A DNA stretch of 64,000 bases from WTFY01 sp965214675 (GTDB lineage Bacteria > Pseudomonadota > Gammaproteobacteria > UBA4575): NCBI GenBank assembly GCA_965214675.1, contig OZ243969.1:186001-250000 (forward strand), written 5' to 3'. Under the pieces are notes generated by a model. It did no database searches. It was given only the letters and a program-made list of their open reading frames with translations, and had not been told where the DNA came from. Position numbers and translations under genes: made by a program. How positions within the stretch are numbered: position 1 is the stretch's first letter; each line of letters starts with the position of its first letter. Of this stretch, positions 52,105 through 61,185 are shown one piece after another.

Positions 52105-54021
52105 ATGCCAACCATCACCCTGCCTGACGGCTCTCAAAAAGAATTTACCGGTCCGGTCACGATCCAGCAGGTCGCAGAATCCATCGGCCCCGGGCTTGCC
52201 AAGGCGACCATCGCCGGGCGAATTGACGGACAGCTGGCAGACGCCTGTGTCAGCATCACCAAGGATGCCGACATAGAGATTGTCACCAGCAAAGACCCGG
52301 ACGGCGTCGACATTATTCGCCACTCCTTTGCCCACTTGATGGGCCATGCGATCAAGCAACTGTACCCTGCTGCCAAGATGGCCATCGGCCCTGTTATCGA
52401 GAACGGTTTCTACTACGACGTGGACTACGAGCGTTCCTTTACCCCGGAGGACCTGGAGGCGATCGAAAAACGCATGAGTGAGCTGATCGTGCAGGATTAC
52501 GATGTCATACGGGAGGTCGTCAGCCGGTCACAGGCCGTGGAAACGTTTCGGCAACGAGATGAGGAGTACAAGATTGAGATTGCCTCGGAAATTCCTGACG
52601 ATGAAATCATTGCGCTTTACCACCACCAGGAATACACGGACATGTGCCGTGGTCCCCACGTACCCAACACACGTCACCTGCGTGCATTCAAGTTGACCCG
52701 GCTTGCAGGTTCGTACTGGCGGGGAGATTCCGACAGAAAGATGCTGCAGCGTATCTATGGCACGGCGTGGGCGGACAAGAAACAGCTCAAGCATTATCTG
52801 ACCCAGCTTGAGGAAGCCCGCAAACGCGACCACCGTAAACTCGGCAAGCAGATGGACCTGTTTCACTTTCAGGACGAGTCACCGGGCATGGTGTTTTGGC
52901 ATGACCGGGGATTTATGCTGTACCGTCTGGTTGAATCCTATATCCGTGAGAAGATTCGAGCGCATGGCTACCAGGAGGTGTCCACTCCGCAGATTCTGGA
53001 CCGCAAACTATGGGAGAAGTCGGGGCACTGGGACAAGTTTGGCGAGATGATTTTTGCGACGCAGTCGGAAAACCGCGAGTATGCGGTCAAGCCGATGAAC
53101 TGTCCCGGTCATGTACAGATTTACAATCAGGGGCTGAAAAGTTACCGGGACTTGCCGCTGCGTCTGTCCGAGTTTGGACTCGTGCACCGCAACGAACCCT
53201 CCGGGACGCTGCACGGCCTGTTGCGTGGAAGGCGTTTCGTGCAGGATGACGCCCACATATTCTGTACTCGTGAGCAGCTCCAACAGGAAGTTGCCGCCCT
53301 GATTCGCCTGACATTCGATGTGTACGAGGATTTTGGATTTGATGCCATCGAGCTGGCGCTGTCAACGAGACCGGAGGTGCGAGTGGGCGAAGATCGCCTC
53401 TGGGACGAGGCTGAGGCAGCATTGCAGAAAGTGCTCGATACGCAGGATCTGGAGTACCGCCTGCAGCCGGGTGAGGGTGCATTTTACGGCCCCAAGATTG
53501 AGTTCACGCTACACGACAGCATTGGCCGGGCTTGGCAATGCGGCACGATACAACTGGATTTTTCCATGCCCGGGAGGCTGGATGCGACCTACGTGGCCGA
53601 AGACGGGACACGCCAGGTGCCGGTCATGATCCACCGTGCAATCCTCGGTTCACTGGAGCGTTTTATCGGGATTCTCATTGAAAATTATGCGGGCGATCTG
53701 CCGTTTTGGCTGGCTCCGGTGCAGGCTGTTTTGCTGAATATCACGGACCGGCAGGCGGATTATGTACGTAAGTCAGAAGAAATGCTTAAGAATCAAGGAT
53801 TCAGGGTGATCTCCGACTTGAGAAATGAAAAGATTGGCTTTAAGATTCGGGAGCATACGATCGCACACGTACCGTACATGCTGGTCGCAGGTGATCGGGA
53901 AGTGGCTGCAAATCAGTTGGCCATGCGCTCACGTGGCGGTGAAGATCTGGGTGCGATGGATTTCGATACCCTCGTTCAGAAGTTCACACAATTCGGGGAT
54001 GCACCGCGGCCATTAAATTAA
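52105..54021 (+). CDS. thrS: Threonyl-tRNA synthetase
   Basis: 638 aa from ATG 52105, with GGAG 7 nt upstream. An N-terminal TGS domain (ITLPDGSQKEF), an editing domain with the HSFAHLMGHAIKQLYP motif, a class II catalytic core with zinc ligands in MNCPGHVQIY and the HRNEPSGTLHGLLRGRRFVQ motif 2, then the anticodon-binding domain. Order thrS-infC-rpmI-rplT-pheS-pheT-ihfA is the classical gammaproteobacterial operon. Confidence 0.97.
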   Translation: MPTITLPDGSQKEFTGPVTIQQVAESIGPGLAKATIAGRIDGQLADACVSITKDADIEIVTSKDPDGVDIIRHSFAHLMGHAIKQLYPAAKMAIGPVIENGFYYDVDYERSFTPEDLEAIEKRMSELIVQDYDVIREVVSRSQAVETFRQRDEEYKIEIASEIPDDEIIALYHHQEYTDMCRGPHVPNTRHLRAFKLTRLAGSYWRGDSDRKMLQRIYGTAWADKKQLKHYLTQLEEARKRDHRKLGKQMDLFHFQDESPGMVFWHDRGFMLYRLVESYIREKIRAHGYQEVSTPQILDRKLWEKSGHWDKFGEMIFATQSENREYAVKPMNCPGHVQIYNQGLKSYRDLPLRLSEFGLVHRNEPSGTLHGLLRGRRFVQDDAHIFCTREQLQQEVAALIRLTFDVYEDFGFDAIELALSTRPEVRVGEDRLWDEAEAALQKVLDTQDLEYRLQPGEGAFYGPKIEFTLHDSIGRAWQCGTIQLDFSMPGRLDATYVAEDGTRQVPVMIHRAILGSLERFIGILIENYAGDLPFWLAPVQAVLLNITDRQADYVRKSEEMLKNQGFRVISDLRNEKIGFKIREHTIAHVPYMLVAGDREVAANQLAMRSRGGEDLGAMDFDTLVQKFTQFGDAPRPLN

Positions 54022-54039
54022 TTATTGGAGGAATGGAAT

Positions 54040-54561
54040 ATTAGCGTAGCGAAAGTCACACGTTTGAATGAGGAAATTACCGGGCAGGAAGTCCGTCTGA
54101 TCGGACTCGATGGCAAGAACGTAGGTGTGGTGGATATCAGTGAAGCCCAGCAGATTGCGCAGGACGCCGACCTTGACCTGGTAGAGATTGCGCCAAATGC
54201 CTCACCTCCCGTTTGCCGGGTCATGGACTACGGCAAGTTCAAGTTCCAACAAAGCAAGAAAGCCCAGGTTGCGAGAAAGAAGCAGAAACTGATTCATGTC
54301 AAGGAAATCAAGTTTCGCCCGGGTACGGAAGAAGGAGACTATCAGGTCAAGCTGAAAAAGATCACCGCGTTTTTGACGAATGGCGACAAGACCAAGGTTA
54401 CCGTTCGTTTCAGGGGTCGGGAAATGATGCATCAGGAATTAGGGGGTGTGTTGCTGGACCGTATCGAGAAGGACCTGGAGAACTATGGTGAAGTGGAGCA
54501 AAGACCCAAACTGGAAGGACGCCAGCTGGTAATGGTGTTCACCCCGCTTCGAAAAAAGTGA
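54040..54561 (+). CDS. infC: Translation initiation factor IF-3, AUU start
   Basis: 173 aa beginning at ATT 54040. GGAGG (54027-54031) sits 8 nt before this codon, and no ATG, GTG or usable TTG lies in frame nearby (a TTG at 54025 overlaps the Shine-Dalgarno itself). AUU is the rare start through which IF-3 represses its own translation in E. coli. The N-domain (ITGQEVRLIGLDGKNVGVVD) and C-domain (EIKFRPGTEEGDYQVKL) are complete. The preceding thrS stop is 18 nt upstream. Confidence 0.95.
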   Translation: MSVAKVTRLNEEITGQEVRLIGLDGKNVGVVDISEAQQIAQDADLDLVEIAPNASPPVCRVMDYGKFKFQQSKKAQVARKKQKLIHVKEIKFRPGTEEGDYQVKLKKITAFLTNGDKTKVTVRFRGREMMHQELGGVLLDRIEKDLENYGEVEQRPKLEGRQLVMVFTPLRKK

Positions 54562-54580
54562 AACAGACAAGAGTACAGAC

Positions 54581-54778
54581 ATGCCAAAACTAAAGACAAA
54601 CCGTGGTGCTGCCAAGCGATTCAAAAAGACTGCAGGCGGAAGCTTTAAGCGTATACAATCCCATGGCCGGCACATCCTGACGAAGAAAAGCACCAAGCGG
54701 AAACGTCAATTGCGTGCAGGCTCGACAATTGCAGATCAGGACGTGAAATCAGTACGGCAAATGCTGCCCTACGCGTAA
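54581..54778 (+). CDS. rpmI: 50S ribosomal protein L35
   Basis: 65 aa, the full length of L35. Strongly basic: MPKLKTNRGAAKRFKKTAGG and then HILTKKSTKRKRQLRAG. It lies 19 nt after infC and 33 nt before rplT. In E. coli L20 represses this gene by binding the infC-rpmI mRNA; the corresponding fold was not traced here. Confidence 0.97.
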   Translation: MPKLKTNRGAAKRFKKTAGGSFKRIQSHGRHILTKKSTKRKRQLRAGSTIADQDVKSVRQMLPYA

Positions 54779-54811
54779 CGTCGATGTCATAAGGAAACCT
54801 GGAGAGAACCA

Positions 54812-55165
54812 ATGCCAAGAGCAAAGAGGGCGGTGGTGGCCCGTGCCCGACACAAGAAGATCCTTGCCAAAGCGAAGGGCTATTATGGAGCCCGCAGCAG
54901 GACTTTTCGTGCTGCCAAGCAGGCAGTTATCAAGGCGGGTCAATATGCATACCGTGACCGCAGGCAACGAAAGCGCCAGTTCAGGTCCCTGTGGATCGTC
55001 CGCATCAATGCGGCCGCCAGGCAGTTCGGGCTTTCGTACAGTCGGCTGATGGACGGGCTGAACAAGGCGTCTGTGCAGATTGATCGCAAGGTGCTGGCAG
55101 ATCTGGCAGTCCATGACATCGATACGTTTGGCAAGATCGCTGAAAGGGCGAAGGCTAGCTTGTAG
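54812..55165 (+). CDS. rplT: 50S ribosomal protein L20
   Basis: 117 aa. The basic N-terminal tail (RAKRAVVARARHKKILAKAK) and GYYGARSRTFRAAKQAV are invariant L20 text; the globular end carries DRKVLADLAVHD. GGAGAG precedes the ATG at a good distance. A strong terminator-like hairpin follows before pheS. Confidence 0.97.
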   Translation: MPRAKRAVVARARHKKILAKAKGYYGARSRTFRAAKQAVIKAGQYAYRDRRQRKRQFRSLWIVRINAAARQFGLSYSRLMDGLNKASVQIDRKVLADLAVHDIDTFGKIAERAKASL

Positions 55166-55216
55166 ATTATTTTGAAACCCGTTGATAGCTGTATAACTGC
55201 CGGGTTGATGTTTTAT

Positions 55217-55247
55217 AAAAGGGAAAGGCTTTGCCTTTCCCTTTTTT
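55217..55247 (+). terminator. Intrinsic terminator/attenuator between rplT and pheS
   Basis: AAAAGGGAAAGGC (55217-55229), loop TTT, GCCTTTCCCTTTT (55233-55245), T run. An upstream dyad AACCCG/CGGGTT (about 55177 and 55201) could be an alternative fold. It probably lowers pheST expression relative to the ribosomal genes. Confidence 0.8.
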
Positions 55248-55256
55248 GTGCGGACC

Positions 55257-56276
55257 ATGAGTGCAGAAAAACAAATGACTGATCTTGAGTCTCTGGAGGC
55301 TGCTGCCCTTGGAAGAATCCAGGCAACTGCAGACGTGGATGCTCTGGATGCAGTGCGTGTGGAGTTTCTTGGCAAAAAGGGCGTGCTGACAAAGCAACTC
55401 AAGGCCCTGGGCAAGCTCCCCGGCGATGAGCGTCCTGCCGCTGGTCAGAAGATCAACCGGATCAAGTCACGCCTTCAGCAGGCAATCGCGGAAAAACGAT
55501 CCGAGTTGGAGCAATCCGAACTCGAGCAGCGGCTCAGCCGCGACGCCCTGGACATCACATTGCCGGGACGCCGACAGAATTTGGGCAGCCTGCATCCGGT
55601 AACACTCACCTTGATGCGCATCCGTGAGTATTTTCAGCGGTTCGGATTTTCAGTGGAAGAGGGGCCCGAGGTGGAAGATGAGTTCCACAATTTTGAGGCC
55701 CTGAACATCCCCGCTCATCATCCGGCGCGTGCCATGCATGACACCTTCTATTTCCACGACACGATGCTGTTGCGGACTCATACCTCCTCGGTGCAGATCC
55801 GCCACATGCAGCACCAGGCTCCGCCCATACGGATCATCGCACCCGGGCGCGTGTACCGGTGCGACTCGGACCCGACCCACAGCCCGATGTTCCATCAGGT
55901 CGAAGGACTGCTGATCGATGAACAAACCTCCTTTGTTGATTTGAAAAGTATTTTATTCAGGTTCCTGCGGTTCTTTTTTGAAGATGAGGACTTGCAGATA
56001 CGCTTTCGCCCGTCGTATTTTCCGTTCACAGAGCCCTCGGCGGAAATTGACGTAGCCATGCCCGGCTCTGAGTCCGGGGACGTCCGATGGCTGGAGATCC
56101 TGGGGTGCGGAATGGTGCATCCCGAGGTGTTTCGACAGGTCGGAATCGATGAAAACCGCTATCGGGGATATGCCTTTGGCATGGGCGTGGAACGTCTCGC
56201 CATGCTGCGCTACCAGATTGATGATCTACGCTTGTTTTTTGAAAACGACCTGCGTTTTCTCAAGCAGTTCGCATGA
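55257..56276 (+). CDS. pheS: Phenylalanyl-tRNA synthetase alpha subunit
   Basis: 339 aa from ATG 55257; GTG 55248 and ATG 55275 are alternatives. An N-terminal coiled coil (about 1-90) is followed by the class II core: motif 2 region PGRVYRCDSDPTHSPMFHQV and motif 3 GMGVERLAMLRYQI. It forms the alpha2beta2 enzyme with PheT, whose start is 11 nt after this stop. The terminator hairpin just upstream suggests partial attenuation. Confidence 0.97.
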   Translation: MSAEKQMTDLESLEAAALGRIQATADVDALDAVRVEFLGKKGVLTKQLKALGKLPGDERPAAGQKINRIKSRLQQAIAEKRSELEQSELEQRLSRDALDITLPGRRQNLGSLHPVTLTLMRIREYFQRFGFSVEEGPEVEDEFHNFEALNIPAHHPARAMHDTFYFHDTMLLRTHTSSVQIRHMQHQAPPIRIIAPGRVYRCDSDPTHSPMFHQVEGLLIDEQTSFVDLKSILFRFLRFFFEDEDLQIRFRPSYFPFTEPSAEIDVAMPGSESGDVRWLEILGCGMVHPEVFRQVGIDENRYRGYAFGMGVERLAMLRYQIDDLRLFFENDLRFLKQFA

Positions 56277-56286
56277 GTGTTGAGTC

Positions 56287-58677
56287 ATGCAGGTGAGTGA
56301 ACTCTGGTTGCGTGAATGGGTGAACCCGCCCGCGGATACGCACGGCCTCGCCAATGCCCTGACCATGGCCGGACTGGAGGTCGACAGTTTGACCCCCGCA
56401 GCCCCTGCATTCTCCGGTGTCGTAGCCGCAAGAATTATCGAGCTGGCCCCGCATCCAAAAGCCAAGAAGGGCCATGTATGCGAGGTCGATGACGGCTCCG
56501 GTCAACCGCTTACTGTGGTGTGTACGGCAGACAATGTGCGGGCCGGGTTGATGACGGCGCTGGCCCGGGTCGGAGCACAACTACCGGGTCAGGCGGGTGT
56601 TGAGAAAAGGCAATTGCATGGTGTCGAATCCACGGGGATGCTTTGCTCCTATGCGGAACTCGGATTGGCGGATGCGTCCGAGGGCATCATCGAGTTGCCA
56701 GAGTCCTGCGAGCCGGGAGAGGATCTATACGAAGTACTGGAACTGAACGACACCGTCATTGACATCGACTTGACGCCGAACCGTTCAGATTGCCTCAGTG
56801 TCTGCGGCTTGGCACGTGAAGTGTCAGCACTCCTTGAGGCGCCTGTCAGGGAGCTGTCCGTGAAAGAGGTCAGCGCTGAAACCGATACGGTGTTCCCCGT
56901 CTCGATAGAGGCCCCTGAAGCCTGTGCACGCTATGTCGGTCGCGTGATTACGGGGGTGTCTGGAGATATCACGAGTCCGCTTTGGTTGCGCGAGAAACTG
57001 CGACGCAGCGGACTGCGTTCCGTCAATGCCATTACGGATATCACCAATTACGTGATGCTGGAACTGGGCCAGCCCATGCATGCCTTTGACCTGGACAAGC
57101 TGGCCTCAGGTATCGAGGTACGCTTTGCCCGAAGCTCGGAGCCCCTGTGCCTGCTAAACGACCAGGAAGTGTCCCTGTCCAAGGACGAGCTGGTGATCGC
57201 GGATGCTGAAGGTCCTTTGGCCCTGGCGGGGATCATGGGAGGCGAGCGTTCTTGCGTCGCGGATCAAACGCATACCGTTTTTCTGGAAGCCGCCTGGTTT
57301 CACCCGCAGACCCTGGCGGGTAAGGCGAGAAGGCATGGCCTGCACACGGAATCCTCGCACCGCTTCGAACGTGGTGTGGACCCGGAATTGGCTGCCATGG
57401 CCATACACCGTGCCACCGAGTTGATTGTTGAGATCACCGGCGGTCAGCCAGGGCCTGTGGTCATTGAGGAAAGTGCATCCCGCCTGCCTCAACCGGCAAC
57501 GATCAGGCTGGACGTTACCCGGGCAGAAAACCTGCTGGGCATCGAGTTGACTGGCGAAGAGATTGAGGTGCTCCTCAAACGCCTGCATTGTGAAGTCAGT
57601 CGCAAGGACAACATTCTGCAAGTCCTCACACCGGCATTTCGAACCGATCTCGCCATCGAGGTCGACCTGATCGAGGAAATTGCACGTCTGAAAGGGTATG
57701 AGAATTTACCGGATACAAATGCCGGACCCGGTTATCTGGCCACCAAGGACCAGGTGGCGGCTCGCACGGACCCCGTAGAGGTCATGAAGAACGCGTTGGT
57801 GATGTGCGGCTATAGCGAGGTTATTTCGTTCAGTTTCGTGAGTCAGGATGTGGAAAAGCTGTTCAACCCGAGCCATGAAGCCAAGGTGCTGGCAAATCCG
57901 ATTTCGCAGGACCTTGCGGTGATGCGCAGCAGCATCTGGCCCGGCCTGACCCAGGCTGCCATTCGTAATTTCAATCGCCAGCAGGAACGTGTTCGCTTCT
58001 TTGAGCAAGGGCTGCAGTTTTGCCAGACTCCGCAAGGCCTCGAGCAGCGTCCGGTCCTGTCAGGACTTGTCTCCGGCCACTGTGAAGTTGAGCAGTGGGG
58101 GGTCAGCCCGAGAGAGGTCGATTTTTACGATCTCAAGGGCGATGTTGAACACCTTCTGGAAGTCGCAGGCCTGGCATCCGACCAACTGCGGACTGAACCC
58201 CTGGAAGATGCAGGACTGCATCCGGGAAAAGCTGCAAAGATTCTCTACAAGGACGAGATGCTGGTTCGGTTCGGCGCCCTGCATCCGCGTATCCAGGCGG
58301 CTCTCGGGATCAGCCAGGAAGTGTACTTGTTTGAGTTGCAGCTCGACGGTTGTTCAGACACTCCCCCTGAACTGATGTTCAAACCCTTGTCGAAATACCC
58401 GTTTATCCGCCGGGATATCACGTTGATCGTGGACCAGGCGGTGCAAGCTGCACAAATATGCTCAAACATTGAGCAAATGCAAATCCCTTGCCTGCAGCAG
58501 GTGGAGATCTTCAGCGTGTATACGGGCACAGGCATACAAAAAGGGAAGAAAAGCATCTCTTTAGGCTTGATTTTGCAAGAGTTTTCACGCACCCTTACAG
58601 ACAAAGAAGTAGAACAAACCATCACATCAATTGTTTCCCAACTTGAGCATCAAGTTGGAGCGGGGATTAGAAGCTAA
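56287..58677 (+). CDS. pheT: Phenylalanyl-tRNA synthetase beta subunit
   Basis: 796 aa. Domains in order: tRNA-binding OB fold (about 39-150), B3/4 editing domain (about 210-370; SHRFERGVDPEL), B5 domains (about 400-475), core (about 480-680), FDX-ACB anticodon-binding domain at the C-terminus (about 700-795; KYPFIRRDITLIVD). Editing of Tyr-tRNA-Phe is expected. ihfA follows after 5 nt. Confidence 0.97.
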   Translation: MQVSELWLREWVNPPADTHGLANALTMAGLEVDSLTPAAPAFSGVVAARIIELAPHPKAKKGHVCEVDDGSGQPLTVVCTADNVRAGLMTALARVGAQLPGQAGVEKRQLHGVESTGMLCSYAELGLADASEGIIELPESCEPGEDLYEVLELNDTVIDIDLTPNRSDCLSVCGLAREVSALLEAPVRELSVKEVSAETDTVFPVSIEAPEACARYVGRVITGVSGDITSPLWLREKLRRSGLRSVNAITDITNYVMLELGQPMHAFDLDKLASGIEVRFARSSEPLCLLNDQEVSLSKDELVIADAEGPLALAGIMGGERSCVADQTHTVFLEAAWFHPQTLAGKARRHGLHTESSHRFERGVDPELAAMAIHRATELIVEITGGQPGPVVIEESASRLPQPATIRLDVTRAENLLGIELTGEEIEVLLKRLHCEVSRKDNILQVLTPAFRTDLAIEVDLIEEIARLKGYENLPDTNAGPGYLATKDQVAARTDPVEVMKNALVMCGYSEVISFSFVSQDVEKLFNPSHEAKVLANPISQDLAVMRSSIWPGLTQAAIRNFNRQQERVRFFEQGLQFCQTPQGLEQRPVLSGLVSGHCEVEQWGVSPREVDFYDLKGDVEHLLEVAGLASDQLRTEPLEDAGLHPGKAAKILYKDEMLVRFGALHPRIQAALGISQEVYLFELQLDGCSDTPPELMFKPLSKYPFIRRDITLIVDQAVQAAQICSNIEQMQIPCLQQVEIFSVYTGTGIQKGKKSISLGLILQEFSRTLTDKEVEQTITSIVSQLEHQVGAGIRS

Positions 58678-58682
58678 GTGCG

Positions 58683-58982
58683 ATGGCGCTGACCAAAGCC
58701 CAAATGGCTGAGAATCTGTTTGAGGAGCTAGGCCTCAACAAACGTGAGGCCAAGGAACTCGTTGAAGTCTTTTTTGAAGAAGTACGGAATGCTTTGGAGC
58801 AAAGCCGTGAAGTCAAGTTGTCCGGCTTTGGAAATTTTATACTGCGGGATAAGAATCAGCGTCCTGGGCGAAACCCCAAGACGGGTGAGGAAATTCCGAT
58901 TTCTGCCAGGCGCGTTGTAACATTCCGTCCTGGACAGAAGCTCAAAGCCAGAGTCGAGGCGTATGTTGGAAATCAGCAATAA
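58683..58982 (+). CDS. ihfA: Integration host factor alpha subunit
   Basis: 99 aa. MALTKAQMAENLFEELGLNK is the family start; the DNA-intercalating arm reads NQRPGRNPKTGEEIPISARR with the conserved proline; FRPGQKLKARVE closes. It partners IhfB (18.6 kb) and is needed for many site-specific recombinases. Its last 20 nt overlap the MerR-type gene. Confidence 0.97.
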   Translation: MALTKAQMAENLFEELGLNKREAKELVEVFFEEVRNALEQSREVKLSGFGNFILRDKNQRPGRNPKTGEEIPISARRVVTFRPGQKLKARVEAYVGNQQ

Positions 58983-59319
58983 CGATGTATTGCCACCGAT
59001 CCCAGGGAAACGCTATTTCACGATTGGCGAAGTCAGCGAACTTTGCAGGGTAAAATCTCACGTACTGAGGTACTGGGAACAGGAATTCCCTTCACTGAAG
59101 CCAGTCAAGCGTCGCGGCAATCGCAGGTATTACCAGCGCCACGATGTAATCCTTATCCGCCAGATTCGAGACCTGCTGTATGTGCAGGGGTATACCATTG
59201 GCGGGGCTCGTCAGAAGCTGTCAGGGTCCTCGGCAAAAGAGGATACGAGCCAGAGTCAGCAGCTTGTCCACCAGATGCGTGTCGAGCTTGAGGATCTGTT
59301 GCAGGTTTTGAAGCGTTAG
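58963..59319 (+). CDS. MerR-family transcriptional regulator
   Basis: 118 aa. The winged helix reads RYFTIGEVSELCRVKSHVLR then YWEQEFPSLKPVKRRGNRRY, typical of the small MerR proteins that follow ihfA throughout Gammaproteobacteria. The C-terminus is a short coiled coil (HQMRVELEDLLQVLKR) with no metal-binding cysteines. Its start lies inside ihfA in another frame, so translation is coupled. Effector and targets are unknown. Confidence 0.92.
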   Translation: MLEISNNDVLPPIPGKRYFTIGEVSELCRVKSHVLRYWEQEFPSLKPVKRRGNRRYYQRHDVILIRQIRDLLYVQGYTIGGARQKLSGSSAKEDTSQSQQLVHQMRVELEDLLQVLKR

Positions 59320-59360
59320 TTGTTCTTCCAGTAATTCCTATATCATACGCCAGCGAGAAT

Positions 59361-59437
59361 CGGGGTGTAGCGCAGCCTGGTAGCGCACCGCAATGGGGTT
59401 GCGGTGGTCGGAGGTTCAAATCCTCTCACCCCGACCA
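59361..59437 (+). tRNA. tRNA-Pro(GGG)
   Basis: 77 nt with encoded CCA. The acceptor CGGGGTG pairs with CACCCCG, the anticodon stem CCGCA/TGCGG encloses the loop with GGG, and the T-arm is GGAGGTTCAAATCCTCT. The place after the ihfA-MerR pair is conserved in pseudomonads. Confidence 0.96.
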
Positions 59438-59514
59438 GGCCAGGGGTCTTTCCGGTTGCAGGACATGGAGTGGACCCGTTCAGATGTAACGGATAATACG
59501 TTCTATAAACGCCA

Positions 59515-60312
59515 TTGAATATTCACGTCGATCTTGAGTTTATTTTACTCGCCGGGACCCTGGTAACAGGGTTTGTCTGGTTGCTGGACCGGTATCTCTT
59601 GCGCAGCAGACGAGCGGCGAAAGCTGAAGACAGGGACACGGGTGACAGAGATCCGTGGTATATCGAGCTCTGCATATCTTTCTTTCCGATCCTTCTGATT
59701 GTGCTGGTGCTTCGATCCTTCGTGGCCGAACCCTTTCGAATCCCGTCAGGCTCGATGATGCCGACCTTGCTGCACGGTGATTTTATCCTGGTCAACAAAT
59801 TCAGCTACGGTGTCCGCTTGCCGGTCCTGCATGCCAAGGTACTGGATACCGGGACACCACAGCGCGGAGACGTCGCTGTGTTTCGCTTTCCGAGGAACCC
59901 TGCCCAGGACTACATCAAAAGGATTATCGGTCTGCCGGGTGATCTCATTGAATACCGGGACAAAACGATATTCATCAACAACCGCCCCATGCTGCAGGAA
60001 CGTACAGGTGTGTATGAGGGACTCGGTGCAAACAGTGTGATGAACGGCATCCCGATGTACAGGGAGGACCTGCAGGTGCTGTCACACGATGTTTTGATTC
60101 GTAGCCCCAAATACAACGCACCCATGGCGGAATATGTGCCGGATGGTCACTACTTTGTGATGGGAGATAACCGCGACCACAGCAGTGACAGTCGCAGCTG
60201 GGGGTTTGTGCCTGAAAAAAACATGGTGGGCAAGGCCTTCCTAGTATGGATGAACTGGGATTACACAGGCAAGCAATTCAACTTCGAACGCATCGGCAAA
60301 AAAATCATCTAG
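59515..60312 (+). CDS. lepB: Signal peptidase I
   Basis: 265 aa from a TTG at 59515; no ATG occurs before the catalytic region. Two membrane segments (about 7-27 and 50-70) precede the nucleophile Ser80 (IPSGSMMPTL) and general base Lys135 (QDYIKRIIGLPGD); GDNRDHSSDSR is box E. It cleaves secretory signal peptides, including those of the barrel and autotransporter of this window. lepA, normally upstream, is absent; tRNA-Pro is there instead. Confidence 0.95.
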   Translation: MNIHVDLEFILLAGTLVTGFVWLLDRYLLRSRRAAKAEDRDTGDRDPWYIELCISFFPILLIVLVLRSFVAEPFRIPSGSMMPTLLHGDFILVNKFSYGVRLPVLHAKVLDTGTPQRGDVAVFRFPRNPAQDYIKRIIGLPGDLIEYRDKTIFINNRPMLQERTGVYEGLGANSVMNGIPMYREDLQVLSHDVLIRSPKYNAPMAEYVPDGHYFVMGDNRDHSSDSRSWGFVPEKNMVGKAFLVWMNWDYTGKQFNFERIGKKII

Positions 60313-60506
60313 TGCTCCGATTGATCAGGGCAAGACCCGGGGTCCACACCTTACAAACAGCTCCCGGGGAGGGAATTGGTTTCCCAAACTGGGCTGGTAT
60401 AAGATTAACCATCCCTTGTGTTGGATTGTTGAAAAACGTACTCGATCATGGCGCAGGTCCTGTTAAGCCTGTTCCGTAATCCCCAGAAGACCAGCAGTAA
60501 AACAGA

Positions 60507-61175
60507 TTGCATCTAAGCGACATCCTTGAAGAGTCCTTGCGAAGCTCGGAGTATTTCAGCCGGGCCCTGACACACCGCAGTGCCGGAGCGAATAATAACG
60601 AGAGACTCGAATACCTGGGCGATGCCTTGCTGGGATTTTTCATAGCAGAGTGGCTGTTTCGTTGCTACACCCACTACTCCGAGGGTGACCTGACACGGCT
60701 GCGTGCCCACCTGGTGCGCCAAGACACGCTTGCCGGGATTGCCCGTGAGGTGGATCTGGGTGCACACCTGTCCCTGGGAGCCGGTGAACTCAAGACCGGG
60801 GGTGACCAGCGTATCTCGATTCTGGCCGATGCGCTGGAAGCCTTGATCGCTGCTGTATACCTTGCAGGAGGGCTGGATCGAGCCAGAAAATTTGTCATGG
60901 ATTTGTACAGCACACGGCTTGATAACCTCCCTTCCCTGGATCAGCTGAAGGATGCCAAGACCAAGCTGCAGGAATTCCTGCAGGCCAGGGGACTTGAGCT
61001 TCCCCGGTATGTTCTGCATAAGCAGATCAGAAAATCAGGCGATGAGCACTTCACCGTCGAATGTGTCATTCAGGATTGCAGTGAACAGTTCATTGTCACC
61101 GGCAAAAGCCGTCGTTGTGCGGAACAGGATGCCGCCGAGCTGGCACTGACCTACGTGTCTGCGCAGGACACCTGA
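60507..61175 (+). CDS. rnc: Ribonuclease III
   Basis: 222 aa from TTG 60507. The signature ERLEYLGDALLGFF and the second acidic site ADALEALIAAVYLAGG form the catalytic centre; residues about 155-220 are a double-stranded RNA-binding domain. It processes rRNA and structured mRNAs and could act on the long hairpin leaders of the island. The 194-bp gap after lepB lacks the DUF4845 gene found in many relatives. Confidence 0.95.
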   Translation: MHLSDILEESLRSSEYFSRALTHRSAGANNNERLEYLGDALLGFFIAEWLFRCYTHYSEGDLTRLRAHLVRQDTLAGIAREVDLGAHLSLGAGELKTGGDQRISILADALEALIAAVYLAGGLDRARKFVMDLYSTRLDNLPSLDQLKDAKTKLQEFLQARGLELPRYVLHKQIRKSGDEHFTVECVIQDCSEQFIVTGKSRRCAEQDAAELALTYVSAQDT

Positions 61176-61185
61176 GGGATCTGCG

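Noticed and set aside
51950..52276. 108-codon frame entering thrS in another reading frame
   Set aside because: Its second half is out-of-frame thrS and the first half has no recognised domain.
55209..55285. Phenylalanine leader peptide controlling pheST
   Set aside because: The short frame starting at ATG 55209 has Phe only at the second codon and one later; it lacks the Phe run needed for classical attenuation. The hairpin alone is kept as a terminator.
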